Origin: Favolaschia claudopus | Taxonomy: Eukaryota > Basidiomycota > Agaricomycetes > Agaricales > Mycenaceae | Assembly (NCBI GenBank): GCA_037176885.1 | Contig: JAWWNJ010000033.1 | Span: 1,550,001 to 1,614,000, forward strand | Reading direction: 5' to 3' | DNA: 64,000 nt | In this document: piece after piece, positions 45,895 through 56,308 of the stretch | Position numbering within the stretch: position 1 is the first letter of the stretch | Layout: each line of letters starts with the position of its first letter | Notes under the pieces: model-generated | The model's database searches: none | What the model saw: the letters and a program-made list of their open reading frames with translations, nothing else | Told to the model about the DNA's origin: nothing | Translations under genes and position numbers: made by a program

Positions 45895-46216
45895 TACGCT
45901 GCCAAGTTGCCAACGTCTGTCACATCAGGTCACGCTTTCCGAATTCGGCCAAATGGCTCATTTCGACGAAAGAATCATGGATTTCAGCCCTCGACAGAGT
46001 AAAAATGTGGCCCCAACATTTTGTAGTAGCATGTCTGTAGAGTGTCAAACAAAAATATCAGCCCAATCTTGGTGAATTCCGTCAAGTTATATCAGATTTG
46101 TGGTCTAGTAGTACCCTTCGGCCGTACCCCCGCCACTTCCATGTCGTCCATGACGCGTAAAGGGATCGTTCGATGCCCGCGATACCTCCTTGCAGCCCAT
46201 ACAGCCTCGGAGCCGG

Positions 46217-46690
46217 TTAATCCAACTGTACTCGAGTATATGCATACATTTCACGCAGGTCAGCCAAGGCAGCTGAAGCCACATCAATTCTGGGGGCTTC
46301 CCGGAGCCTTCCATCTGGGAGTGCCGCATCGAGTGTGATTGGAGCTGAGGGTTTTGGATTAGAGACGGGCGGCAGGTCAACAGAAGTGCCAGCGGCAGCC
46401 ATGGCGGCATCTAGATCCTCTTCGATATCGGAATCGAGGTCGAGGTCGGCGAAACGAGCTGCCAGAACAGAAGTGTCGTCCAAAAAGGAAATATCATCCT
46501 CATCTGGCACTTCGTGCGGTGTGGATTTGGCGGGGGTGGGAGAGAATATTCCCCAAACGAGTAATCCGGAGCACAGAGAGGTGTTTCCGTTGGTGCCGTT
46601 GACTGAAAGAAGGTGCTGAAGGTGGTTTCAGACCGCGGAGGTGACAGAAAGACATCAGAATCATTGTGTGGGAGTGCGCCGAGTTATGAG
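46217..46690 (-). pseudogene. Remnant of an unrecognised acidic protein
   Basis: Frames join as ...SETTFSTFFQSTAPTETP, then after a frame change PDEDDISFLDDTSVLAARFA, DLDLDSDIEEDLDAAMAAAG and TLDAALPDGRLREAPRIDV. The composition looks coding, but a frame break near 46,540 and lack of a start make it a remnant. Family not recognised. Confidence 0.4.
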
Positions 46691-47452
46691 CCTTCCTCTT
46701 GTCCATGCTGTGGGGAGAGCGTGTCGGTGTTGCTTGTAAATGATATTAGATATTTGGGATCACACCGGAAACCAAATAAAGTAGATAGACCTCTTTCGGT
46801 CGACTATTCGCAAGATTTGTTGGGAACAGATTATCAATTTCGACTTTGGATGAATATCTACAACATTTTCTAGAATTTTTGACCATATTCGGACGTGTCA
46901 CGCTTGATTACATAAAGGTTGTCCGCGTTTGCGTGTCGCCTACCTTAGATAGTAGACTAATCCCTCTAAAGGAATTTACTGTCCCCTCAAAATTCACAAT
47001 AAATACTTTTTTCTCGAGGCGGATTTGAGACATCAGTGATGCGATCAATCAATCAGTCATGTGAGCTTACGAAATAGGCCCGATTTAAGTTCGGACTCTG
47101 GCTTCATATGCTCTCAGAGAGGTTTATGAGCCACATACTACACTAATTATAGCTGGGGAGTATGTTCTGAGTCTGCCTCAACCTCATACTGCAACAGAAA
47201 ATGCAATTTAAATTCGAAATTTTTCCGTCGGTCAATTTGAGACATCAGTGATGGCATCAATGATGGGACCTATTTGGTGGTGTTTAGGCCGAGCGCACCA
47301 TAAGAGTTACTCCGGGAGTGAATTTGGGCTTGGGGTTGGGCTTCGGAGATAAGTTTGATGCGTGTACGTAGCGTTATGTCACAGCTTCCCACAAGCTTTT
47401 TTTCGTCTTCCTGCTCGTCGCGTCGCGTCCCCTGCGCCTGTTAGGCCTCAAA

Positions 47453-48571
47453 ATGCCCCCCAGAGACGCAGCCAACTGGACTGCCAACCCAGACGACCTT
47501 ACCAACCTCCTACAATGCTTGTGGGAACGCCGCAGCCGCATCGGGGATGGGGGGAATTGGGACCAAACTGTCCTCAATGAGGCGGCTGCATATATGGCCA
47601 GTCTCGGGACTCCGGAGAAGGGTGGACCAAAGACAGCGAACTCTATTGACGGGAAATGGAAGGCTGTATGTGTTTCTGCTGTATGTATTGCATAGATACT
47701 CAAACTTTTCATTTTCATTCACAGGTGCGGAAACTCCATGACTTTTTTTTACAGGTCAAGCAGAAGACATATGTCGGTGCTTCAGGCTGGACATACACGG
47801 ATGAAGGTGGTTTCAACGTCACTGAGGAGACCCAGGACGCCTGGAAGGTCTTTGCGAGTGCCCATCCCCACTTTCGGCCCTTCGCAACCTCGGGCTGGCC
47901 TCACTTCCGTATTGTCAACGAAATTGTGCCTTCCCGTGCCCGCGGACGCTTTGTCTTCGGTGCTGCTGCCCCTCAGCCCGCCTCTACGCAGGAGGAGACC
48001 CAGCCTCAGTCTCAGCCTGACGACGATGACGACGATTCGTCCGGCGCATCTCAGCCGCTCACTGATTGGTCTCAGACAAATTTCGGTGACTCCCAGCCGC
48101 CGAATCCAGATGATCACCCTCAATCTCAGCCTCCGAGCTCGCAGCCTACACCCCCCGCTGTCCCTGTGACCCCTGCTGCTGCGACGAAGCGCCCCTTCTC
48201 TGACGACTCAGACTCAGCGACTTCCGTGGAGTAATAAACGTGGCAGGACCTCAGGCCCTGATGCCCTTCTCTTCCTCGGCCGTTCCGTCCAGTCAGTTGG
48301 GATGTCGATTGAGAAGTCATTCACTCAACGTGAGTCTTCGGCTATGTCCCCCACGAAGAAAATCAAGCTGGCCCGCAATCTGTTGATGGAGGATCTGGCG
48401 GCTGGGTACATTACTTCTTTGGAGCGTAATCAACTCTCGATTATGTTTGGGAGGGATGTTTCTGCCGCGGATGCGTATGCTGCCGATGATGAGGGGGATT
48501 TGCGTGCTGGAGTGGGGCGTGAACTTCTCGATCCAACCCCAAAAAATTCATTCGATTACATGATGCAGTAA
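47453..48571 (+). pseudogene. Myb/SANT-like DNA-binding partner of the Harbinger nuclease
   Basis: MPPRDAANWTANPDDLTNLL begins a Myb/SANT-like domain; an intron at about 47,669-47,724 joins it to VRKLHDFFLQVKQKTYVGAS and WKVFASAHPHFRPFATSGWP. A Pro/Gln/Asp-rich linker follows. The frame reads into TAATAA at 48,231, while the neighbouring frame continues with SNKRGRTSGPDALLFLGRSV and MSIEKSFTQ to a stop at 48,571. A one-base shift near 48,225 is therefore likely, unless an unseen intron spans it. The family protein brings the nuclease to the element ends and into the nucleus. Confidence 0.72.
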
Positions 48572-49936
48572 TTAGTCTACTGGTTCAATCGGAATGTCAA
48601 CCTGCATTTGGTCCCTATACTGGACGTAGTCTTGCCACATCGCCTGCGAAATCTGCTCACGAGTTGCCTCTGCCCGACTTTTCTCAGTTCCAGATACACG
48701 TGCAGATGTGGCGAGACGTCCAAAATCGATCTCTGCTCCCCGCCTTGCACCTCGTTCCCCATCTTGAGCATCTTCGTCGATTATCCAGCGGTCAAGATCG
48801 CCTTCGTCGTGATCAAGGATAAAGTTATGCAGCGCAACCAGGGCAGACGGGATCTTGGCCTGGATATTCATGTTGTAGTGAGGAGGGCGAGTGAGAATGC
48901 TCCACCGATGCTTGATGACGCCAAAGATACGCTCAACAACATTACGAGCAGAGGAGTGACGGAGATTGTAGAGCTCCTTGTGATTTGCTGGCCTACAAGG
49001 TCATTATAAGAAATTTCAAACAGCCACCTGTAGCACACTCACCTGGATCCTGCTCGAGCCCATTCTGCAAGATGATACCGAACTTGGCGGTACGGGACAA
49101 GTAGGGCGTCACAAATACCAAACCCTGCGTCTGCCAGATAGCATTTACCGGGCGGAATCAAGAAATCACGCAATCGAGCTGCAGAATACATTGCTGCATC
49201 TGCAGCACACCCGTCCCATCCGCTTACAAAGAAGAGGAACCGCATACTGAAGGATACAACCGCAAGACAGTTCTGTGTAACTCCGCCCTTGCGGTTGCGT
49301 GCAGTATGCAGATCCTCGGCTGATGGCGAGCAAGCAATATGAGTACCGTCAATGGCACCAAGGACATTCTTGAAATAAGGCCACCATTTCGAGCTCCTTC
49401 GAATCGCAGGAGGAGGAGGGTCATCTGCTTTCGGGAGGCATACATATTTGGAATAGAATTCATGTCCAGAGAAGATGTCGACCATTTTGCGAAAATGCCT
49501 GCATCTATATATCAGCTAAATTCTGCCAAAGTTATTGAACTCACTCTGATATAGTTGTATGTGAGTGTTGGAACCGTTCAGCTACATGATCTATGGCAAT
49601 CCCGGTAACGCAAGTATAGAGAAAGATCGCCAAAGATTCATCCAGATCTATTCGTGAGTTTTGTGATTCCATGTGTCCCATTGCTCGAAGCTGCAGTACG
49701 AGGGCCAAGAATACATGCCTGCGCATCCCTAGAGCAATGTAGATGCGATTTGGATGCCCAACCAGCAGCTCATTGAGCCATGCACGCCCGGAAAGTGCTG
49801 AATCATGCATATCTTCTTTGCAGTACTGTGGAGCAACATATAGGCCGACTCCCAGGACAAGATACTGCATAATAGCCGCAATAAGTACTGCCAGTTGTTT
49901 CTCGGTCTGCCGGTGGTCCCTAGTAGGCGCGGGCAT
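48572..49936 (-). CDS. HARBI1-like PIF/Harbinger nuclease
   Basis: Probable start MPAPTRDHRQTEKQL at 49,936. The N-terminal helical part has ALGMRRHVFLALVLQLRAMG and FQHSHTTIS; after an intron comes FRKMVDIFSGHEFYSKYV. The DDE_4 domain has GAIDGTHI (first Asp), GWDGCAADAAMY (second Asp region), YLADAGF, and SSARNVVERIFGVIKHRW (Glu) near 48,940, followed by ALVALHNFILDHDEGD. The triad looks intact. The stop codon (TAA on the minus strand) begins right after the stop of the Myb gene, as TAATTA. An alternative upstream ATG exists at 50,017. Confidence 0.88.
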
Positions 49937-50066
49937 CGTGAACGGAAGGGAAAAGCGGTAGATTAACTGATTTGGGCCGATAGGGGCCCGTGACATAACG
50001 CTACGTACACGCATCAAACTTATCTCCGAAGCCCAACCCCAAGCCCAAATTCACTCCCGGAGTAAC

Positions 50067-50793
50067 TTAAGGTAAGTCTGTGAAACAAGAACTCACCCGC
50101 AAATAATTGTAACCGCACAGAGTGCAGTGTTGTTCCGACGTGAAGGAGAGAAAATATTAGCTTCAGCTCATACATTGCTGTCTCTATCTAAAGTTTGAAC
50201 CCGAGCCGAAAACTCAGGCTGACTACGAACCGGCTCTTGTAGTGTAGTAATTTTAAACGCTTACTGTTCTCAGTAATTTATTTGTACTTTTTGGACCGAG
50301 AAAATTGGATATTAGGTCTATCTACGATTTGATGGAACGGATTCAGCCAATAATTCCTCGTTGAAAAGTTATCAGGTGATCTTTCCAAAAAAGACACCCC
50401 ATTCTAAAAAGCTTCCAAACTCATTTTCGACGTGTTTGGGCCCAGCTTGCGAAAAATCCTTCCAACATTTGGCGGATTACATAAGCTTACATACACAGTA
50501 TACGTGATATATCCGCGATCATAGACGCGACGCGACGCGCCATGTAAGCTTTGGAATACACTGTTTAGTGTGAGGAAAGTATGACTCGGCCCTCCCTCTC
50601 AGATATGCTAGACCAGCACCAGGACTTAGTCATCTACTGTATCCTCTGTGTACCTTCCCCCCAACAGAGGTCAGACTGCGGATTGAACTAGGATTCAAAC
50701 TTAGAGTCAGACATACGCAGCCAATACGCAGCCAAGATTCGAGACCCGGGCAAAGCGCCTATGCTTGAATCGGAACTGCCCACGAGTGCGCTT
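50067..50793. other. Intergenic, no gene seen
   Basis: AT-rich flank of the Harbinger element; a CGCGACGCGACGCGCC run at about 50,527 is the only notable feature. Confidence 0.35.
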
Positions 50794-51731
50794 CAGTGTT
50801 CGCCCTTAAGCCTTAAACTTGGGTTGAGCTGAGCCTTAAGGCTTATTAAGCCTTACAGTATTTTGACGCTCCTTTACACACCATAAATGATTTCGAGATT
50901 TGAGTGTCCTGTTTTGTTCTTATGCCACATCTGAGCATACAGACCTTTTCCAAATACCCCACTGAGCGTCCAGCAATATTTTCGAGGATTTAGATGGAGA
51001 GAGGGTGTCTATGTTCACAGATTTGTAGTGTGTAAACGACCGATTGATGAAAGTTGGCAAAATTGATGGCAATGATCGCACGATTTTCACTGACTCTGGT
51101 CCATCTACGGTGTACAGGTGTCTGAATGGAGTATAAATGGCCCACATCAAGTAGGTAGTTGCTTGATTTGCTCAGATTTGCCCAAATGCGGCCAATATTC
51201 AAGGTGTGTAAAGGAGTGTCAATGTGTAAAGGAGCGTCAAAATACTGTAGGCCTTAATAACCCTTAAGCACTTAAAGCCTTAATTTCCTTATTTGGCAGG
51301 TAGTTCCCACCACTAACAGGCCTTGTATTTTGGATTGACGGTGAAAGGTGGAACAGAGTGGACTAAGTTATATACAGGCTCACCTTGTTAGAGTGTATAC
51401 AACTTGCTATATTGCATCTTGGTTGAATGCCAGTTTGAGTCTACAATATTGCTGACCAATCACTTTGAGCATGCCGTGTATTTCAATCCACCACCGGCAC
51501 AGGCAGAAGTAACCATAGCCGACCAAGCCGGACCCTCGGGAATTGTGGCAGATGGGAGCGGAACAAGTGCTTAGCATGCACCGGAAATACCCGGGCTGCC
51601 GGCATGAAGCTCGGCATCAATCTTAAGGGCTCTTAAGGTCTGGACATCTCAACGGCCGACCCTTAAGGCTTATCATAAGGCCTTAATAAGCCTTAACCTT
51701 AATAAGGCCTTATCCCTTAGGGCGAACACTG
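50794..51731. mobile_element. hAT-like element rich in CCTTAAG words
   Basis: Ends CAGTGTTCGCCC / GGGCGAACACTG with extended, imperfect subterminal repeats of CCTTAAGGCTTATTAAGCC type. The flanks AGTGCGCT and ACTGCGCT agree at 7 of 8 positions, a probable 8-bp duplication. It is non-coding and interrupted by a TA-target MITE. Confidence 0.7.
50856..51247. mobile_element. TA-target MITE nested in the hAT-like element
   Basis: 392 bp with ends CAGTATTTTGACGCTCCTTT and reverse complement, flanked by TA (50,854-50,855; 51,248-51,249). The right arm carries an extra GTGTGTAAAGGAGTGTCA copy, so its terminal motif is duplicated. Confidence 0.87.
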
Positions 51732-52063
51732 GCACTGCGCTTTGACGAGGTTTTGAACAAAGTCACATGCCTTCTCAGAAGAACTTCCGAAGGTGGATGT
51801 TTTGGGAACTTTTGGCTCATGGACTCCACCTCTGTGCTTCCGCTTCCCCATATAAAATTGTCACTGAGATAGTTACGGGCGTCGGCAATGCGTCCGAAGC
51901 GTCGGCTTTAGCCTCTAATGAATGCTAGGTGACAATGGGTGCTATCGTGCCAAATAGGTCTGGATTTTCACAATGACTCTGGATTTTCGATTTTTCTCCT
52001 CTCTCTTTGCACTTTGAATCTCCGGACCTTTCGGCATTTATTCTGGCACCAATTCTCTACAGG
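51732..52063. other. Intergenic, no gene seen
   Basis: No open frame or repeat of note between the hAT-like element and the LINE tail. Confidence 0.35.
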
Positions 52064-53990
52064 TTGATTTGATTTGATTTGATTTGAAGTTCTAATATAT
52101 GCTGTACCTGGCTACGGAAGAGCTATGCAGCAGTACGGTAAGGGTCGGCGGGGATTTCATATAGTAGGTAGTTTGGAAACGGTAACATAGACTATAACGA
52201 GAGAGGAAAAGAAGGTTAAGTATCGCGCAAGGGAATGAAAGTTTGAGGAGTAACAGTATCAAATATTTGAGATGGAACGGGAAGGAAGGGGAAGAGGGAG
52301 ACATAGGGTGGGTATGAATCAAGGATGAAGAATACAGAAGAATAAAAGAGAGCGGAGAGGATTAACGAGGGGATTGTATGTACGGGAGAGGGTGGACCGA
52401 CGACTTATCTAAAGCCTGGTGAAGGTCCTTCATGCGCTCCGCCAGAGTTACCGCCAACTCTTTCCGACGCGGGCAGGTATACGAATCCGCGCGGTGCTTT
52501 CCACCACAATTGAGGCATTCCACAGGGCCAGAACATTGGGAGGTGTCGCCGTGAGGATGGTCCGCCGAGGGCTTCGCACATATGCCGCAAGATGGCTTCT
52601 TGACGTTGCATCGAGCCTTGGTGTGTCCGTATTTGTGACATCCCCAGCACTGGGAGATGCGAAGATGCGGGAAGCCACGAGCGACAGTGGGACTAGTGGA
52701 ACACAGGATGATGCGGCCGCGTGAGAGCGCAAGATCGACCTTTTCGCGTGACTGGAGAAGGAAATATACAGAACCGGCACGTTTTGGCTTACGCCCGCTG
52801 GCCACGATGGCGGCTGTCTGCGATTCGGAAGGCGGGCGATTGACCCAAGTTGGGAGACCGGTGACTGGGCCCAAATCTGGATTCCGGATCTCAAACTCGC
52901 GCTTCAACTCTCCCATGTCTGCAACCTCATCAAACGGCACTCCGTTCACCTGAAGGTGGCCATGTAATGCTACCGGCGCAACGCGGCCGCCAGGCAAGAT
53001 CGCAGGACCCCAGCGAGACCACTCCTTGCTGAGTATGTCAGTAGCCGACGCAGATCCAGGTACAAGAAAGATGCTGGTGCTGCTTTGCTTCTTCGCGAAG
53101 AGTAGGCTAGGGAGGGACAAGGAAGCGAGGTGTTTATTGACAGTGGCGATGATCTCCGGGTAAGGCGCATTGAAGAGGGGTGGGACGTCACCATCAAAGC
53201 GAACGAGAATACGCTCATCGCTTGGCGCAGGTAGCGGAGGTGGCTTTGGTTTGGGAACAGGGGGAGTGGCGGGCTTCACGGCAGCAGCGGCCACCGCGGC
53301 GTACGAAAGAGCTTTCTCCGCTTTGAACGAAGCGACTTCCTTCGAGAGCGATGCAATGGCTTTGTTCTGAGCCTCGGATTTCGCGGAGAGCTCCTTGAGG
53401 GATGGCGTAACTGCCTGGAGGAGGAGAGCGCTAAAGGAGGAGGTGGATTCCGACTCGCGCACAATGGTCACGTGGTTGGCGAGTCGTTGCTGTATCGCGC
53501 TGAGGATCTTCCAGAACTCTTGAGTGATAGCGCTAGAGGTCTGGAGCCATTTCAAGATATCGCCAAAGACCTCTGCCAATGCGTCGAAAGAATCTGCGTC
53601 ATCAATACGGTCCCGGGAAGTCAACAAGAACTCCTTCTTAGCTCGCGAAGCCTCCACTTGTAACTGCTTCGATTGGGTCGACCTTTCAGCACGCACTGTA
53701 GGAGCTGGCTTTGTCAATGCAATGGATTGGTTGACTGGAGAGCTTGGGGAGGGAGGGAGAATCGGCGAGGTAGCGGTAACTGTAACAGATGATGACGTGG
53801 CAGCGACGGCGGCGGGGCCTTCCGCGGTGATAGTGGCGGTCTGGGCAGTCCTTGTCTGCTTGCGAGTGGCTGGGCGAGGTCCAGGGTCGGTGGAGATGGC
53901 GGCTAGGAACTTTGACTTTTCTTTGGATTTGGCGGACATGATGGTGGGACAGGTAGAGCTACAAAGCTTATGATTTTATGCAAGTCCAAT
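52064..53990 (-). mobile_element. LINE derivative encoding only ORF1
   Basis: The minus-strand unit has an ORF1 (52,362-53,939), about 270 bp of 3' untranslated sequence and a simple-repeat tail read as (TCAAA)n at 52,064-52,087. No endonuclease or reverse-transcriptase frame is present in the space where ORF2 would be. Target duplications were not identified and the 5' border is approximate. Confidence 0.6.
52362..53939 (-). CDS. LINE ORF1-like protein with zinc knuckles
   Basis: An uninterrupted 525-codon frame starts MSAKSKEKSKFLAAI. It has a basic, Ser/Thr/Pro-rich N-terminus, a likely coiled coil (about residues 110-210, LKELSAKSEAQNKAIASLSK) and a Pro-rich spacer. An RNA-recognition-like region follows (RILVRFDGDVPPLF to about residue 430). 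The C-terminal knuckles are CWGCHKYGHTKARC, CGICAKPSADHPHGDTSQC and CLNCGGKHRADSYTC. This is the layout of fungal LINE ORF1 proteins, which bind element RNA. A stand-alone zinc-knuckle gene is a less likely reading. Confidence 0.75.
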   Translation of the reverse strand: MSAKSKEKSKFLAAISTDPGPRPATRKQTRTAQTATITAEGPAAVAATSSSVTVTATSPILPPSPSSPVNQSIALTKPAPTVRAERSTQSKQLQVEASRAKKEFLLTSRDRIDDADSFDALAEVFGDILKWLQTSSAITQEFWKILSAIQQRLANHVTIVRESESTSSFSALLLQAVTPSLKELSAKSEAQNKAIASLSKEVASFKAEKALSYAAVAAAAVKPATPPVPKPKPPPLPAPSDERILVRFDGDVPPLFNAPYPEIIATVNKHLASLSLPSLLFAKKQSSTSIFLVPGSASATDILSKEWSRWGPAILPGGRVAPVALHGHLQVNGVPFDEVADMGELKREFEIRNPDLGPVTGLPTWVNRPPSESQTAAIVASGRKPKRAGSVYFLLQSREKVDLALSRGRIILCSTSPTVARGFPHLRISQCWGCHKYGHTKARCNVKKPSCGICAKPSADHPHGDTSQCSGPVECLNCGGKHRADSYTCPRRKELAVTLAERMKDLHQALDKSSVHPLPYIQSPR

Positions 53991-54384
53991 GTCAGGAAAC
54001 ATTCACCGTTTTCTCGAGGTTTTTTATCTGTGCTGTCAATCCATCAAAATCCCTCGATGAAAGCCCGTTTTTCTTACTACCTTCCTGTGGCCGTATCGCT
54101 ACGAAATTTGCAGGATCTATAGCCCAATGGCATACAAACAGATTGCGAAAAGTCCGGAGGTCCAAATCGAAAAGGGAGAAGAGAAAAATCGAAAATCCAG
54201 ACCTGTTGTGCAAATCCAGACCCCGCAGGATCTGCTTGAGCGCTTCTGAGCCTCCCAAGACTTTTCACACGGGTTTTTGTAGCCGCCACTGCTCCTTCTT
54301 TGAAGTCGAGCCCCGCGTCTCTCCCCTACCACTGTCTTTACACCACCATTCCCCTCACTCCTTTCCTCCCCATCCTCCTTCACC

Positions 54385-54516
54385 ATGTCTAGCACCAACA
54401 ACGCCGTTTTCGCTCGCGTCTCCCACTTTTCGGGCTCGCGGCCTGAAATACTATTTGAAAGTCTTGAGAACAAATTTAAACCGGAAATTCTCTTTTTTAA
54501 TCAAGCAGGAAATTGA
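54385..54516 (+). pseudogene. Short 5' coding remnant, unrecognised
   Basis: A CT-rich, promoter-like stretch (54,290-54,384, TTCACC just before the ATG) leads into MSSTNNAVFARVSHFSGSRP and EILFESLENKFKPEIL, ending after 43 codons at 54,516. Not recognised. The next segment is a tandem duplication, so a gene may have been rearranged here. Confidence 0.3.
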
Positions 54517-54572
54517 TGAGAAAATGATGGATGCGGTGGGGTTGTTTGACATAAGTCCTATGTCTCGGCTAA

Positions 54573-54771
54573 CTACGAGCGCAGACACACTCACTCTGGT
54601 CTTCACCCTCAACGATGACCTCGCCCGCTTGTCCTCAACGCCTACAAAACACAACAAGGTATACACTCTACCTACGAGCGCAGACACACTCACTCTGGTC
54701 TTCACCCTCAACGATGACCTCGCCCGCTTGTCCTCAACGCCTACAAAACACAACAAGGTATACACTCTACC
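54573..54771 (+). repeat. Perfect 99-bp tandem duplication
   Basis: CTACGAGCGCAGACACACTC starts two adjacent identical 99-bp units (54,573 and 54,672). Each encodes 33 codons (ADTLTLVFTLNDDLARLS) in frame and contains AACAAG|GTATAC, a possible splice donor. Confidence 0.88.
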
Positions 54772-54786
54772 CTCTACTCTTTAGGT

Positions 54787-54880
54787 GGGGGGGGGGGGGG
54801 GGGGAGGGGAGGGGATGTATTATACTCGCGCGGTCCACAGTCTGAACTGCGAGTTTACGAAAGACATACATGTAGTACTA
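54787..54880 (+). repeat. Dispersed repeat starting in an 18-base G run
   Basis: Inverted copy of 45,543-45,640; see there. Shares ATTATACTCGCGCGGTCCAC downstream of the homopolymer. Confidence 0.75.
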
Positions 54881-55068
54881 CGCGCGGTAACTCACTGATC
54901 AGGTCGTATATATATATCAGCGCTGATCAGACCGTCAGCTTGATCAGTAGAATATCGTATCTGTACAGCCCAAGCAAAGTCAGAGGTCTGCAAGCCCGCA
55001 GGGTCTAGTCTCGGATATCCAGACGTACTACCGCATAACTTATGAGCTGCCGGATATCTTTCCGTATA

Positions 55069-55199
55069 TGGCGAATAGAGGACACTTTTGACAGCTGATT
55101 GATTTTGGGGGGTGGGAGAATTTGTTGGCGGTAGTATACAAGCCCCACCATCTTCCCACACGCCAGAGATCAAACTTCAAAAACGTCCTCTATTCACCA
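55069..55199. mobile_element. 131-bp TA-target MITE
   Basis: TGGCGAATAGAGGACACTTTT and CAAAAACGTCCTCTATTCACCA are near-perfect inverted ends flanked by TA (55,067-55,068; 55,200-55,201). Confidence 0.8.
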
Positions 55200-55201
55200 T
55201 A

Positions 55202-56106
55202 AATGGAAACAGCTCCGAAAGGTGTCCTACGACTCGAATTGCTTGTATACGTCTGGGTATCCGAGACTAGCAGGGTCGAGAAATTGCGGACAAAAGACAG
55301 AAGGTTAAGTGTTACGGTTGTGACAACGTCACACTCAGCCTCGGTACGTACCGGGATGTCTTGCGGTGTGTGAATCGTGGCTGTGCACTCAACATGTTGA
55401 GTGGACCCAGCTGATCGGTCGGTTAACCCGACTCGCCACCATCTCTCTTTTCTTGGGCGTGTAAGCTGTCTTCTGGCCCCCGAACGTGCGATTTGAGGCG
55501 GATTTCTCCCCCTCCACACCGTATAATACAAAACCTTCTTTCCAAGTCAGGATATCTTTGGGATATCTCGCAATCGGCAATCTGAATCAGTAGGGCTATC
55601 TTCGTCGACACTGAACAGATACTGAGCCACAATCAGGAGACAACATCCTCCTCTGCAGATATGTATTGCCAGCTCCAGCTGATGAGAACCTCGCGGACTT
55701 GAACCCTGGTACGCAGCAATTCCTCCAGACTTTTTGAGTGGAATTGAGGGTTCTGGAGGTCACTGGCAGCAAGATTGAAATTGGTGTGTACTGCCAAATT
55801 GGGTGGGGTGAAAATTAATAGCTCTGTAAGGGCAACCTTTACTCGACGCGAGGGTCTAGCGAGGGAGAATCCGAAGTTAATTAAGAAGCTACTAAGAATA
55901 CATCACAGTGCACCTAGCGAGACCTAGCGAGGGAGAATCCGAAGAGAAGAAAGGCTGAGGATTCCCACGCTAGGTGCAGTAAACATAAGTTATAGTAACT
56001 AGTTCCCACAAGCTCGGAGCAATCGGCAATGATCCCGGGCCAAGTCACATGCCTTACTCCACGATGACATACTACATAGGGCTTGGGGACTGGCAAGTGC
56101 CTGTGA
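55202..56106. other. Intergenic, no confident gene
   Basis: Contains a GACCTAGCGAGGGAGAATCC direct repeat (about 55,855 and 55,921) and a GTGCACCTAGCG / CGCTAGGTGCA inverted pair (55,910-55,977). No recognisable coding region. Confidence 0.35.
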
Positions 56107-56157
56107 ATATGATTTGTATGCCGGAGTTCCGGCCTACAGAAGGGGGAGCTTGCGCGA
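56107..56157. repeat. Isolated terminal repeat of the 5,690-6,024 family
   Basis: TGATTTGTATGCCGGAGTTC through AAGGGGGAGCTTGCGCG matches the right end at 5,980-6,024. No partner end in the right orientation was found. Confidence 0.65.
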
Positions 56158-56308
56158 ATCCGTATCAATATTAAAATGTACATTGGAGTAAAATAAGTTG
56201 TACAAGAGATTATAAACTATATATATCCAAATAGATATCGATTGCGTTCGACTCCGCCTGGTGTCGATATCTTGCTGCAACATTTTTTGCTCCTTTTCAC
56301 CGCCAAAA

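Larger units (their letters stand above)
45802..46945. mobile_element. 1,144-bp TA-target element nested in the MITE
   Basis: AGGTAGGCGACACGCAAACG at left and its reverse complement at right, TA flanks (45,800-45,801 and 46,946-46,947). It carries a degenerate open region on the minus strand but no recognisable transposase. Confidence 0.85.
45703..47300. mobile_element. TGGTGCGC-family MITE split by a nested element
   Basis: Ends TGGTGCGCTCGGCCTAAACA and reverse complement, TA on both sides. Removing the insert at 45,802-46,945 and its TA duplication leaves about 450 bp, close to the 462-bp family member at 28,403-28,864, and the sequence at the junction then aligns with it (CGATTAG). Confidence 0.85.
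47306..50066. mobile_element. PIF/Harbinger element with perfect 77-bp ends
   Basis: 47,306-47,382 and 49,990-50,066 are exact reverse complements (GTTACTCCGGGAGTG...). The element encodes a Myb/SANT-like protein (+) and a HARBI1-type nuclease (-), the standard PIF/Harbinger gene pair. It abuts the right end of the nest at 47,300. A clear TWA duplication is not seen: flanks are AGA and TTA. If the terminal TTAC is read as target plus end, TTA and TAA lie at the two borders. Confidence 0.93.
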
